Shown: positions 55,668 through 64,000 of the stretch, piece after piece | Layout of the letters: every line of letters starts with the position of its first letter | Numbering within the stretch: the first letter of the stretch is position 1 | From: Roseiflexus sp. | Lineage (GTDB): Bacteria > Chloroflexota > Chloroflexia > Chloroflexales > Roseiflexaceae | NCBI GenBank assembly: GCA_025062325.1 | Contig: JANXAL010000084.1 | Coordinates: 1 to 64,000, forward strand | Length of the DNA stretch: 64,000 bases | Direction of reading: 5' to 3' | Translations under genes and position numbers: made by a program | The notes under the pieces: model-generated | Databases searched by the model: none | Seen by the model: only the letters and a program-made list of their open reading frames with translations | Told to the model about the DNA's origin: nothing

Positions 55668-58286
55668 CTAGCGCGAAGGCTCGATCCTGATAATGCGCGC
55701 CGCGTGACCATCGAGCGAAAATGCATCTGTGATCAGATAGTTGTGCGAGACCTTGAAAGGTATGTCTACACCCGTATCTGCATCAATGAGACGTTGAGGC
55801 GCCTTATCGAACCCTATTGCGCGCCAATCGATAGTTAATACCGTCGTTGTTGCATTCTCTGCTGTGTTGTACATCGTCAAATAATCCTTGCCAAAGCGTT
55901 CGATAAGGATGCCATTCGTGGCAAATGCGTATGGAACCGGCTGCCAACCGGCGACATTCAACGCATGAACGGTATGCAGATGACGCTGATATGCCTGCAT
56001 TGCTCGTTGACCGGGCGGATCGCTCCATAAATATCGATCTTGCTTAGGACCATACCTGTCGATGTTGATATAGATTCCTTTTGCGGTGTAGAGCGGAAGA
56101 TAGCGGCGAATCTGATCCAGAAATTCGTCATCACGAGTTGCACGATCGAAAGGAACCGTGAATGTGACAGGTCGCTGATTCGCCGCCATTCGTATCCGAT
56201 TGATCAGGCGCACTTTGTTCGCCAATGTCTCATCGTAAAACTCGTCGACTAATCGTCCGTCGCGTTCAATTTTGACAAATTCCTCTACGATATAATCCGA
56301 TTCCTGATATAGAATTCCGCTGATCGGCGCGCCGCTCGTCGCAATCGGCGCATCGTCGGGCAGCGAGGCGCGCAGCGCGCGTAGAAACCCTAGCGTTGTC
56401 AAATGTTCGAGCGCCACGACGCGACCGGTCGCGCGGTCGTAGCTGAGCGGCAACGACGCTACGCGCAGCGCGCGCGGGTTGAAATCAGGGCGCAAATAGA
56501 CCCCGACAGTGTCCACGGCGACGCCGTGATAGAGATTTGTTCCCTCTTCGGGATGCGTATCAAGGTATGCCGGACCATAGAGGCCGTTGGCGCGCTTGAC
56601 CACTTCCAGGTTCAATTCGCCAAAGTTGCGCACAATCGTGGGAGCGGATGTGGTGCGAGGCTCATTCGACAACACTGCATCAATGCCGGGGTCAGGATTG
56701 ATGCCGTCGAAGAGGCAACGGCGAACCCCTGGTTCCCACGGCACTTCAATGATCATCGAGGCGAAACTTATCGAATTGAGCCAGCGTCCGTCCGCGTCCT
56801 GCAGCAGCGACGCTTCAAATGGCGCAGGCAGACGAAACTTGCCGATCAGAAAGTTCGGTCCGTCGCTGACCGTCATCTGATACGCCTCGACGCGCTGCCA
56901 ACCGCTGCCCCGCTCGCGATCAAGCACTGGCCCATACATCTTTCCGCTGCTTCGTTGTCTGGTGCAGGTCGCAAATGGATACGAACCGGTGCACGTTTCA
57001 GCAAACGGCTGCCGCCCCTGATCAATATCCCTATACAGAGCAAGGCAGGCGGCAATATCCGTTTCCCAGGACTCGTCGCTTCCTCCAGTTGCGGGGTAGA
57101 CTTTCAGTCGCATACCCCGGTCGTAGTACCCATGGGGCCAGATATAGACCAGGTCATCGACGCCGAAACGCCGGTTCTGCGCCTTGTACCGTCCCCAGAC
57201 GGCGCCGATCCGATAGTCGTGCGGGTTGGGAAAGGCGTCGTAACTGTACTCCTCCAGCACAACCATGGTCGTTTTGCGCGGCAATCGGCCAATGTGCGCT
57301 TGAGGATAAATGGCAATATATTTCGCGTATGCTGAGCGCAACCCCCAAGACGGTTCATCCGGCACGAAGAGTGACAGCGCAAAGGACACTGTGTTCTTGA
57401 AGCGAATGTGCTCGTTGTAGATGCCGAGATGGAAACATGCATCATACGAGCGACGCTGCGCATCGTAACGAACATAATATGTCGCCGGTCGGTCAGGATT
57501 AATAGAAAGCGCCAGACCCAAATGATCATCGCTAATAAGATTGATTCCGTTCAGGTTTATATCGAGATCCGTTTTCATATGAAATGTGCCATCTCCGAAC
57601 GATCCGATATCTATCAATGGTTGAAGGACCGTTTTGTACGGATCTCGCCGTTCCACGATCTTTTCGCGGTCATCGAGATGGTGGTACCAATACTTACCAA
57701 TAAGATCGATAGGAATTTGCAGACAGGCTTCGAGAGCACGAGACGGTGTCGAGAGATCAGTATTCGTGATGGTAACCGCAAGATCGATCCGATTCGGATG
57801 CTCCGTCCACGTCTCGACGACCTGCAGCGCAGAGGCGCGGCTCTCGCGGGTAATCACCAGGGCGTTGGCGCTCCGCTCCGAGCGTACAACCGATGCACTG
57901 CGAGGATCGAGCATTGTCTGCCCCCAGGGATCGAAGAGATGGACGGCAATGGTGTCGCCTGCCAACGGAAAGGTGCGCTGCTGGACTTCGATGCGCGTGA
58001 ACCGGTTTTCCCGGCTGTCAAACATCAGCGCCAGCCCATCCCTTGTTCGCAGCGTTATTACCCTGGTCGCCGCATCCGGAAGCATCTCAGTCAATGCCGC
58101 AGTAGCCGTCGGCACGACAGTTGGCGATGCGGCGACTAGCGTTGCTGAAGCAGCGGCTGGCACACCGGTAGCCTGCGGTCTGATCGTGGGCGCAGTCGCG
58201 CTTTCCGATCCGCACGCGGCAATCACTGCGACCAGCAGCGCTACACTGGCGATCCATCCCCCGATTTTCAGCAGGACTGGATTCAT
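55668..58286 (-). CDS. Large exported lipoprotein, possibly glycoside-hydrolase-like
   Basis: 872 residues. Signal peptide with lipobox VAVIAAC (Cys near 25), then a Thr/Pro/Ala-rich linker to about 75. The body starts with a beta-rich domain and ends with a segment resembling an alpha/beta barrel followed by a beta-sandwich ('YLTMYNTAENATTTVLTIDW'). No family is recognised with confidence. Position inside the exopolysaccharide cluster suggests a surface protein that trims or binds the polymer. The adaptor gene is 10 nt upstream. Confidence 0.6.
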   Translation of the reverse strand: MNPVLLKIGGWIASVALLVAVIAACGSESATAPTIRPQATGVPAAASATLVAASPTVVPTATAALTEMLPDAATRVITLRTRDGLALMFDSRENRFTRIEVQQRTFPLAGDTIAVHLFDPWGQTMLDPRSASVVRSERSANALVITRESRASALQVVETWTEHPNRIDLAVTITNTDLSTPSRALEACLQIPIDLIGKYWYHHLDDREKIVERRDPYKTVLQPLIDIGSFGDGTFHMKTDLDINLNGINLISDDHLGLALSINPDRPATYYVRYDAQRRSYDACFHLGIYNEHIRFKNTVSFALSLFVPDEPSWGLRSAYAKYIAIYPQAHIGRLPRKTTMVVLEEYSYDAFPNPHDYRIGAVWGRYKAQNRRFGVDDLVYIWPHGYYDRGMRLKVYPATGGSDESWETDIAACLALYRDIDQGRQPFAETCTGSYPFATCTRQRSSGKMYGPVLDRERGSGWQRVEAYQMTVSDGPNFLIGKFRLPAPFEASLLQDADGRWLNSISFASMIIEVPWEPGVRRCLFDGINPDPGIDAVLSNEPRTTSAPTIVRNFGELNLEVVKRANGLYGPAYLDTHPEEGTNLYHGVAVDTVGVYLRPDFNPRALRVASLPLSYDRATGRVVALEHLTTLGFLRALRASLPDDAPIATSGAPISGILYQESDYIVEEFVKIERDGRLVDEFYDETLANKVRLINRIRMAANQRPVTFTVPFDRATRDDEFLDQIRRYLPLYTAKGIYINIDRYGPKQDRYLWSDPPGQRAMQAYQRHLHTVHALNVAGWQPVPYAFATNGILIERFGKDYLTMYNTAENATTTVLTIDWRAIGFDKAPQRLIDADTGVDIPFKVSHNYLITDAFSLDGHAARIIRIEPSR

Positions 58287-58296
58287 ACGTTCACCG

Positions 58297-59811
58297 TCAT
58301 TGACCAGAGTGCTGCGGCGTGATCTGCACCTGCGCCGTCATATTCCAGCGCAAACGCTCATCTACGCGATCCGGGGTAATAAAGACGGTGTACAGCGTCA
58401 CGTCTCCGTCCTGACTGGTTCCCAGCGGCTTGATGCCAGTCACTTTGCCGGGAATTTCGAGGCCCGGCATTGAATTCAGGCGGATGATGGCAGGATCGCC
58501 TTCGCGCAGGCGCGTGACGCTCAGTTCGCTCAGGTTGGTGGTTTCGACACGCCAGGTGCGCACATCGGCCAGGCGTACTGCAATGAGCTGCGGATCGGCA
58601 ACCTCACCAGCCTTAATATTGAGCGACGCGACCACGCCCGCTATCGGCGCACGCAGAATTGCGCGCTCAAGTGCGAGTTCTGCCTGCTTGAGCGCCACCT
58701 CCGCTTCCTCAACGCGCGCACGAGCCAGGGCAGCCTCCGCCGGTCGCGCGCCTGCCAGCAATCGCTCCAGCTCGGCTTCGGCGATTGCCACTTCCGCTCT
58801 GGCGGCCTCGATAGCGCCGGCACGCTGTTCACCCCGAAGGCGCGCCAGATCATCCTCTGCCTGGGCGACAGCCGCACGCGCTGCAGCAAGTTGGTCTGGG
58901 TCAGGACCGGTCAGCGCACGATCAAGACGCGCTCTGGCTGCTTCAACGCGAGCTTCGGCAGCGGCGATGCCGGTTCGCTCCGCCTGGAGTGCGGCTTCAT
59001 ACGCCACCCGCGCCTGCTCGAGCGCTTTCTCGGCATTTTCCATTGCCAACCGCGCGCTGATTTCCCGTGTCCGTTGTTCGGCTGTCAGTGGTTCTGAGCG
59101 CGCCTGGTTTTCATCGCGAACGCGAGCGTACTCAGTTTGACGGTCGCGCAGCAGATTGGCGGCCTGTTCCATCTGCAAGCGCAGCGTCGTCTTTTCGAGC
59201 GCCAGGCGATCGCGGGTCGCTTGCAGATCGGCTTCCGCTTGACGCAGTTCAGCACGCAGTGCGCGCACATCTGCCGGATTTGGTCCTGCTTCCAGGCGTG
59301 CGAGCACAGCCCGCGCTGCATCGAGCCGCGCCTGAGCGGCAGCTCTCGCGTGCGGCGTCACGGCGCCGCTTACTTCGCGCAATCGCGCCTGCGCGCGCGC
59401 CAGGTTCGCCTGAGCACGCTGAATATCGGCGGGCGTCGCTGTGCTGGCAAGCAATTCATAGCTCGCCTGCGCCGCTGCCAAATTGGCGCGCGCCTGAGCG
59501 AGGCGCAGTTCTAATTCGCTCGTGTCCAGGCGCAGCAACGGATCACCGGCCCGGACCATGTCGCCCTCACGCACCAGGACTTCGCGTACAATTCCTCGCT
59601 GTTCAACCCGTAGATCAACATGACTGGCAGGCGCCACAATGCCGCTCGCAACGATTGGGTGCGTCGCCTGCACAGCAATCGGCGGCGGTGCGCTTTCTGC
59701 TGAAGCCTCCGCCCTTGATGGCGTCGCTGTTCGACTATATGCAACCAGCGCGCCGCCTATCAGGAGGACGATAGCCAGCGCTCCAGCAGCAATTCTGGAT
59801 ATGGGCAACAC
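58297..59811 (-). CDS. HlyD-type membrane fusion (periplasmic adaptor) protein
   Basis: 504 residues from the GTG at 59811 (GGAGGTGCTAGG upstream). One N-terminal membrane helix, a lipoyl-like half (VREVLVREGDMVRAGDPLLRLD in parts, about 65-85), a very long coiled coil rich in Ala, Arg and Glu (about 95-370), and the returning lipoyl/beta-barrel part (RAPIAGVVASLNIKAGEVA in parts). Such adaptors join inner-membrane transporters to the cell surface. No partner transporter is encoded next to it. Confidence 0.88.
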   Translation of the reverse strand: MLPISRIAAGALAIVLLIGGALVAYSRTATPSRAEASAESAPPPIAVQATHPIVASGIVAPASHVDLRVEQRGIVREVLVREGDMVRAGDPLLRLDTSELELRLAQARANLAAAQASYELLASTATPADIQRAQANLARAQARLREVSGAVTPHARAAAQARLDAARAVLARLEAGPNPADVRALRAELRQAEADLQATRDRLALEKTTLRLQMEQAANLLRDRQTEYARVRDENQARSEPLTAEQRTREISARLAMENAEKALEQARVAYEAALQAERTGIAAAEARVEAARARLDRALTGPDPDQLAAARAAVAQAEDDLARLRGEQRAGAIEAARAEVAIAEAELERLLAGARPAEAALARARVEEAEVALKQAELALERAILRAPIAGVVASLNIKAGEVADPQLIAVRLADVRTWRVETTNLSELSVTRLREGDPAIIRLNSMPGLEIPGKVTGIKPLGTSQDGDVTLYTVFITPDRVDERLRWNMTAQVQITPQHSGQ

Positions 59812-59900
59812 CCTAGCACCTCCTTCCGTGTGCCGACAATATTCCTTGATCCGACACTTTCGCGTCGCTAGAGTCAAGCCTTATGAAGGATGCAGGCGTT

Positions 59901-61349
59901 CTAATCAGAAGATTGGGACGACGCAGCAGGCGGTGACGGCAGCGGGGCGTCGTGCGAATGGCTCAATGATGCGAACATGCGCTTTCCGGGCGCATGCCGC
60001 GACACGACTGTCAACAACGGAGCATGGATCAGAGGGACTATATCGTGATCTGTCACGCCAGTCAGCACAGCGCCTAGGAGATGGATGCGCGCCTGATCCA
60101 GGATGGTGCGCGCCGCTGCTGCAGCGGCGCTCTTGGTCGCCTCAGCGCGTATTACAAGGAGTGCAGCATCAATGCTTCGCGCCAGGATCAGCGTCTCGGA
60201 GGCGCTGAGGAGTGCGGGAGCAGCAACGATGATCAGATCGGCATGCTGATGCAGTTCGCTGATGCTCTCACCTAGCCAGCGCGAGTTGAATAGGACAAGG
60301 GGATTCGTTGTCGGTTTACCGCCAGGGAGCAGCATCAGATTGGCGACCGACGTCGGCAGCAGATAACGATAGACAGGCAAATACCGAGCAGACTCGAGCA
60401 TGTCACGCAAACCAGCGTCCCCCTGCAGATTGAACCAGGAATGCAACGTCGGTTGGCGCAGATCGCCATCGACCAGAACGATGCGCTGACCAAGTTGGGC
60501 ACAGACGGTGGCCAGGCGAATAGCCACCACGTGAGTATCTGCCAGCGGCTCTGCGCTTGTCACCATGAGCGAGCGCGCCGGATGATCGGCCAGCGCGTTG
60601 CGCAGGCGCACTGCCAGCATACGGTACGCCTCTCCAGACAGGGCATCTCCCTCGTCAACCAACTGCTGCGCATCACGGGCCAGTGAACGGGCATTGACGC
60701 CTGCCAGAACCGGCGCCCCAACCACACGCTCAGCTTCGGCGCCGTCTTTGATCGACTCATCAACATATTCCCGCACCAGCGCGATGCCGAACATGCTAAG
60801 CAATCCGAAAATCAGGCCCAGCAGCGTATTACGCAACACCTTCGGACTTGCCGGGACAGGATCGGGTTGGGCAGGCTCCGCGACGCTCAGCCCACGCTCA
60901 CCGCTCGCATACGCGCCCGTGAGCAATTGGCGATCCTGTTCCCGCAGGAGCCGCACCAGTTCATTAGCGATGTCAGCGGCGCGCTGGGGTGATCGATCAT
61001 ATGCGGTCACAACAATGAGCTGGGTGTCACGAATGGTCGAAACCCGCACGTTCCGCATCAACCGTTCGGGAGTCGTTTCAAGCCGAAGGTTGGCAATGAC
61101 CGTCTCATACAGCGGTCGCTTCTTCAGGAGTTCCGCGTAGGTGCGCGTTAACTGCTGACTCATCAGCACAGATTCGTAACTTGGCGCTGCTAGTCCGCGA
61201 TTTTGATTGACGAGCAACGTGGTTGAGGCCTGATACATGGGCGCTTGAAGCACACTGATGATCAGTGCAAGCAGCCCCACGAATCCGCTGCCTGCAACTA
61301 TCATCCGCCACTGCCTGCGCATTAACCGACGCACAAATCGTACGTCCAT
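59901..61349 (-). CDS. Wzz/BY-kinase-like chain-length protein with degenerate P-loop
   Basis: 482 residues from the ATG at 61349 (GCAGGAGGAGAG upstream). Two membrane segments (about 16-36 and 174-192) flank a Wzz chain-length domain, followed by a CpsD/CapB-type ATPase domain. The A' motif VLVDGDLRQPTLH is present, but the P-loop, normally TS..PGEGKST, reads TSAEPLADTHV at 264-274, with no Lys and no Gly. The C-terminal tail has no tyrosine cluster. It likely retains a structural, not a kinase, role in chain-length control. First gene of the leftward cluster. Confidence 0.85.
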   Translation of the reverse strand: MDVRFVRRLMRRQWRMIVAGSGFVGLLALIISVLQAPMYQASTTLLVNQNRGLAAPSYESVLMSQQLTRTYAELLKKRPLYETVIANLRLETTPERLMRNVRVSTIRDTQLIVVTAYDRSPQRAADIANELVRLLREQDRQLLTGAYASGERGLSVAEPAQPDPVPASPKVLRNTLLGLIFGLLSMFGIALVREYVDESIKDGAEAERVVGAPVLAGVNARSLARDAQQLVDEGDALSGEAYRMLAVRLRNALADHPARSLMVTSAEPLADTHVVAIRLATVCAQLGQRIVLVDGDLRQPTLHSWFNLQGDAGLRDMLESARYLPVYRYLLPTSVANLMLLPGGKPTTNPLVLFNSRWLGESISELHQHADLIIVAAPALLSASETLILARSIDAALLVIRAEATKSAAAAAARTILDQARIHLLGAVLTGVTDHDIVPLIHAPLLTVVSRHAPGKRMFASLSHSHDAPLPSPPAASSQSSD

Positions 61350-62084
61350 TCCATCTCTCCTCCTGCACACAACACCGCGCCAGAGCTGATAGCACATGTC
61401 ACGGTCGCCCCTCGGCGTGGGGATGAGCGAACTGTCACGAACCAGACGGTCGGGGTCTGCTCCAGGGTCATACAGTCCTGCGTCAGACCTTTCGGTCAGA
61501 CGACCGCTTAACCTGGACTCCTGATCCGGCGCGCTGTAGGGTTACTGGACGAGGGAAGGAAGCCGTGCTCGATGAGGGAAGAAAGCAATTGTTGTCTGCG
61601 CATTACTGTAGCAGAGGAAGATAAATAACATCTTGCTGCTGTTCATCTCAATCGTGACATTTTTTTAATTTCAGAGGGGCGATTCGTTTAAAACCTATTA
61701 ATTTTCGGTGTAAATGTGCGAGTCTGTAAGGTAATTTTTTGCTCATATGCGCACCCTTTATTCCAAATTCATGAGCAGGCTGTCAAGTGCAAGGCAACCT
61801 TTCTCCTGATCATGACGGGGTGTATGGCGATAATTTCCCTTTCACGTTGATCAATATGAATAAAATGTCATCATAATCGTATACATGCGGTTATCGCCAG
61901 ATAACCTGCTCTATGCAATGCTGCACCGCAAAATCTCCGCAGCGACGGCGCCGTCCCGCCGTCGCGTGCGACGCTGGCAACTCATCGTCCCTCGCCCCTG
62001 TCTCTCACTGTCGGTGCGTGCGGAGGCGTATAAACGAATGACAGTGAATGACCCGCGCTCATCCCTCGTCGCTTGCCTCCCGTT
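61350..62084. promoter_or_regulatory. AT-rich upstream region of the exopolysaccharide cluster
   Basis: About 61610-61890 is markedly AT-richer than the surroundings (for example TTTTTTTAATTTC and TTAATTTTCGG) and holds no gene. A minus-strand promoter candidate is TTGAGA (61651-61646), 17 bp, TTATTT (61628-61623). This would leave a leader of about 270 nt before the first cluster gene. The rest of the interval shows nothing else that I recognise. Confidence 0.35.
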
Positions 62085-62545
62085 TTTTGAAAAAAATGAG
62101 CACCTTTTCCGCACTTCGACGCCTTGTTTCCTCTCACCTCTCGAATTCTCTTCCCTCACAAGTGTAGATTTTTTAGCAAGCTCTTACGTTGCATCGCCTG
62201 TTTCAGGCAACAGAACGCCCCACCTCCCCCTTCTCCCCTTGTGGGAGAAGGGGGCAGGGGGGAGCCCACAAGTGTAGATTTTTTAGCAAGCTCTTACGTT
62301 GCATCGCCCGTTTCAGGCAACAGAACGCCCCACCTCCCCCTTCTCCCCTTGTGGGAGAAGGGGGCAGGGGGGAGCTCACAAGTGTAGATTTTTTAGCAAG
62401 CTCTTAGGTTGCATCGCCTGTTTCAGGCAACAGGACGCCCCACCTCCCCCTTCTCCCCTTGTGGGAGAAGGGGGTAGGGGGGATGAGGGGAACAAGGGCG
62501 TCAGGATGCGGCAAACCCGCTTCGCACCCCGAAAAGCCTCCTCTT
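62085..62545. repeat. Three 110-bp tandem repeats plus diverged flanking copies
   Basis: AGTGTAGATTTTTTAGCAAG starts at 62161, 62271 and 62381, i.e. an exact 110-bp period. Each unit ends with CCCCCTTCTCCC-N5-GGGAGAAGGGGG, a 12-bp perfect stem. The units are nearly identical, so duplication is recent. Diverged, partly reversed copies of the same family flank them (62085-62157 and 62486-62545). Frames that run through the repeats are judged not to be genes. Confidence 0.85.
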
Positions 62546-62621
62546 GAGAGCCGCCCTGTCCTCCAGGACTCGTGGTACTATGGAACGCGCAATATCAGAC
62601 ATGTACGACAACGGTCTGCTG

Positions 62622-64000
62622 ATGAGACCCGTCTTTCCAGCAATATGTATCATTGTTCTTGTCGCTGCGTGCAGCCAGCCCTCTGCGCCGCCTTCACCCA
62701 CGCCCGCGCCCGCTCGCACGCCGGTCATCCGCCCAATAACGTCGCCTGCCGATCCGGGGCGCCTGGCGCAACGCGCTACACCGCCGCCAGATACAACGCC
62801 GCTCCTGGCAGCGCGTCTGGAGCAGGTCGAAAGGGCGCTGATGCGCGCTGAACCGCTTATGCTACTTGAAGGTCTTGATGACGCGCAGGTAGCGGCGTGG
62901 CGCCTCGCTGTCGCCGACGAGCGGGTGCGTCAGGCCCTCTCAACCGCCGACGGGCGCCTGGTGCGCTCTGAGGTATTCGGCATTTATCGGCTCGGTCCGG
63001 CAGATGATGCGCTGGCGAGTGATGAATGCCAGAACCGTGCCTGCTATCGCGTCGAACTCTATGACTACGCGCGCAACCGCACGGTGATCGCAATTGTTGC
63101 GCCGCAGGCGCAGCGCGTTCTTCGCGTGACGGCGCTTGATGACACCCAACCGACGATCGTGCCGCGCCACCTGCTCGACCTTGCCGCGCAGATCGCCCTG
63201 GCAGCCCCCGAAGTGCGCGAAGAACTCGATCTGCCGCCGGATCAGAGCATGATCCAGCAACCGCAGATGAAGGTGCAGTTTCAGGCGACCGCCTGCGAAC
63301 GTTCGCGCCATCTCTGCACCGCGCCGATCTTCGTCTGGGGCGACCGGGCGCTGTGGGTGATCGTCGATCTGGTCGATTACACGATCATTGGATTGCGCTG
63401 GACTGACCTGGGCGCCTCGAGCCGCCGTCCCGTCACCGAGCAACGTCTGCAGGACGATGTAGTGATGGCGCGCTTCTGCGACCAGAAAACCGACTTGCGC
63501 CGCGATGGCTGGTCGTTGCGCTATCTGCTGACTAGCACTGATGGGCTGCGCATCGAAGATGTGCGCTTCAACGACACGCCGGTGTTGCGCAGCGCCAAAC
63601 TCGTCGATATTCACATCAGCTATTCGCAGCAAGAAGGGTTCGGCTACAGCGATGCGCTGGGATGCCCGGCATTCTCGGCGGCTGCGGTAGTCGCGTGGGA
63701 CGGTCCGCAGATCGAGGAGATTCGTTCCTCAAGCGGCATTGAGGGCTTCGCGCTGGTGCAACGTTTCCGCAGCGAGTTCTGGCCCACGCCGTGCAACTAT
63801 GCGTATCGTCAGCGCTACGAGTTCTATCGGGACGGCAGTTTTCGCATCGTGTTCGTGAATGAAGGGCGCGGTTGCGGCAACGATGGGATGTATCGTCCGG
63901 TTATGCGCATTGCCCTGGCGGACGACCAGTACACGTTTTCTGAATGGGACGGCGCCAGCTGGCGTGACTGGACAACCGAAGGATGGCAGGTACAGCGCGA
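62622..64000 (+). CDS. Exported lipoprotein of unknown function (3' truncated)
   Basis: The open frame continues to the right edge (about 459 residues visible). From the ATG at 62622 the N-terminus is a lipoprotein signal, MRPVFPAICIIVLVAAC, then a Pro/Thr/Ala-rich linker to about residue 60. In-frame ATGs at 62601 and 62580 would add up to 14 residues with acidic charge and are less likely. The visible mature part is rich in Trp, Tyr and paired Cys. No known family is recognised. Confidence 0.8.
   Translation, partial: MRPVFPAICIIVLVAACSQPSAPPSPTPAPARTPVIRPITSPADPGRLAQRATPPPDTTPLLAARLEQVERALMRAEPLMLLEGLDDAQVAAWRLAVADERVRQALSTADGRLVRSEVFGIYRLGPADDALASDECQNRACYRVELYDYARNRTVIAIVAPQAQRVLRVTALDDTQPTIVPRHLLDLAAQIALAAPEVREELDLPPDQSMIQQPQMKVQFQATACERSRHLCTAPIFVWGDRALWVIVDLVDYTIIGLRWTDLGASSRRPVTEQRLQDDVVMARFCDQKTDLRRDGWSLRYLLTSTDGLRIEDVRFNDTPVLRSAKLVDIHISYSQQEGFGYSDALGCPAFSAAAVVAWDGPQIEEIRSSSGIEGFALVQRFRSEFWPTPCNYAYRQRYEFYRDGSFRIVFVNEGRGCGNDGMYRPVMRIALADDQYTFSEWDGASWRDWTTEGWQVQR

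Noticed and set aside
37919-61349. Exosortase (XrtA) or PEP-CTERM protein within the exopolysaccharide cluster
   Set aside because: Looked for a multi-pass protein with the exosortase Cys/Arg motifs and for PEP-CTERM tails; none was found among the eighteen genes.
62124-62547. Several short open frames of 72-87 residues across the tandem repeats
   Set aside because: They arise from the 110-bp repeat, whose period is not a multiple of three, and have no start signals.

Overview
The window is a GC-rich bacterial chromosome segment with densely packed genes. Gene content points to a filamentous anoxygenic phototroph of the Chloroflexota, most likely Roseiflexus. The signs are poly-3-hydroxybutyrate genes beside a phasin, a DUF5107 secreted protein, a large MalT-like/BTAD regulator, and many short dispersed and heptameric repeats between genes. 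The genus is inferred from overall protein and repeat style; no rRNA or tRNA gene was seen.

Layout. 1-8 kb: the tail of a nucleotidyltransferase-like gene, a MITE-like element, then a forward run of small-molecule genes (cyclase-family hydrolase, APC permease, PAS-PAS-STAS sensor, ThuA-like protein, AAE3-like acyl-CoA ligase, ketopantoate reductase). 8-14.4 kb: a polyhydroxyalkanoate locus with a giant STAND/BTAD regulator divergent from a phasin, then phaB and phaA. 14.8-21.7 kb: GNAT, ComB, a HEPN-MNT toxin-antitoxin pair, VapBC, a secreted DUF5107 protein, a Uma2 nuclease-like protein and a DUF711 protein. 21.7-23.3 kb: repeat-rich DNA holding a frameshifted Phd/YefM antitoxin. 23.3-29.9 kb: central carbon genes (glgP, ldhA, pgi) followed by tsaE and tsaB. 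30-37.3 kb: aldehyde:ferredoxin oxidoreductase, a kinase-fold protein, ftsH, yebC, ruvC, a methyltransferase and a thiamine-binding-like protein.

37.9-61.3 kb is one long leftward exopolysaccharide cluster of eighteen genes: chain-length/BY-kinase-like protein, HlyD adaptor, large lipoprotein, Wzx flippase, Wzy-like polymerase, two GT4 glycosyltransferases, priming sugar transferase, GNAT, PIG-L deacetylase, acyl carrier protein, acyl-CoA ligase, AsnB, NadE-like, FemAB-like, DegT aminotransferase, YdcF and a CapD-like dehydratase. The accessory set (ACP + ligase + AsnB + PIG-L + FemAB) resembles exosortase-A-associated polysaccharide loci of Proteobacteria, but no exosortase is present. The kinase-like protein has lost its P-loop lysine. 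The cluster is followed by AT-rich DNA, three 110-bp tandem repeats and a truncated lipoprotein gene that runs off the window.

A recurring theme is arrays of 7-bp units (GTTAGGG-, GAGGCAA-, GAACTGA- and ATCACTC-like) that often begin inside or next to a stop codon. They resemble the short tandemly repeated heptamers known from cyanobacteria.
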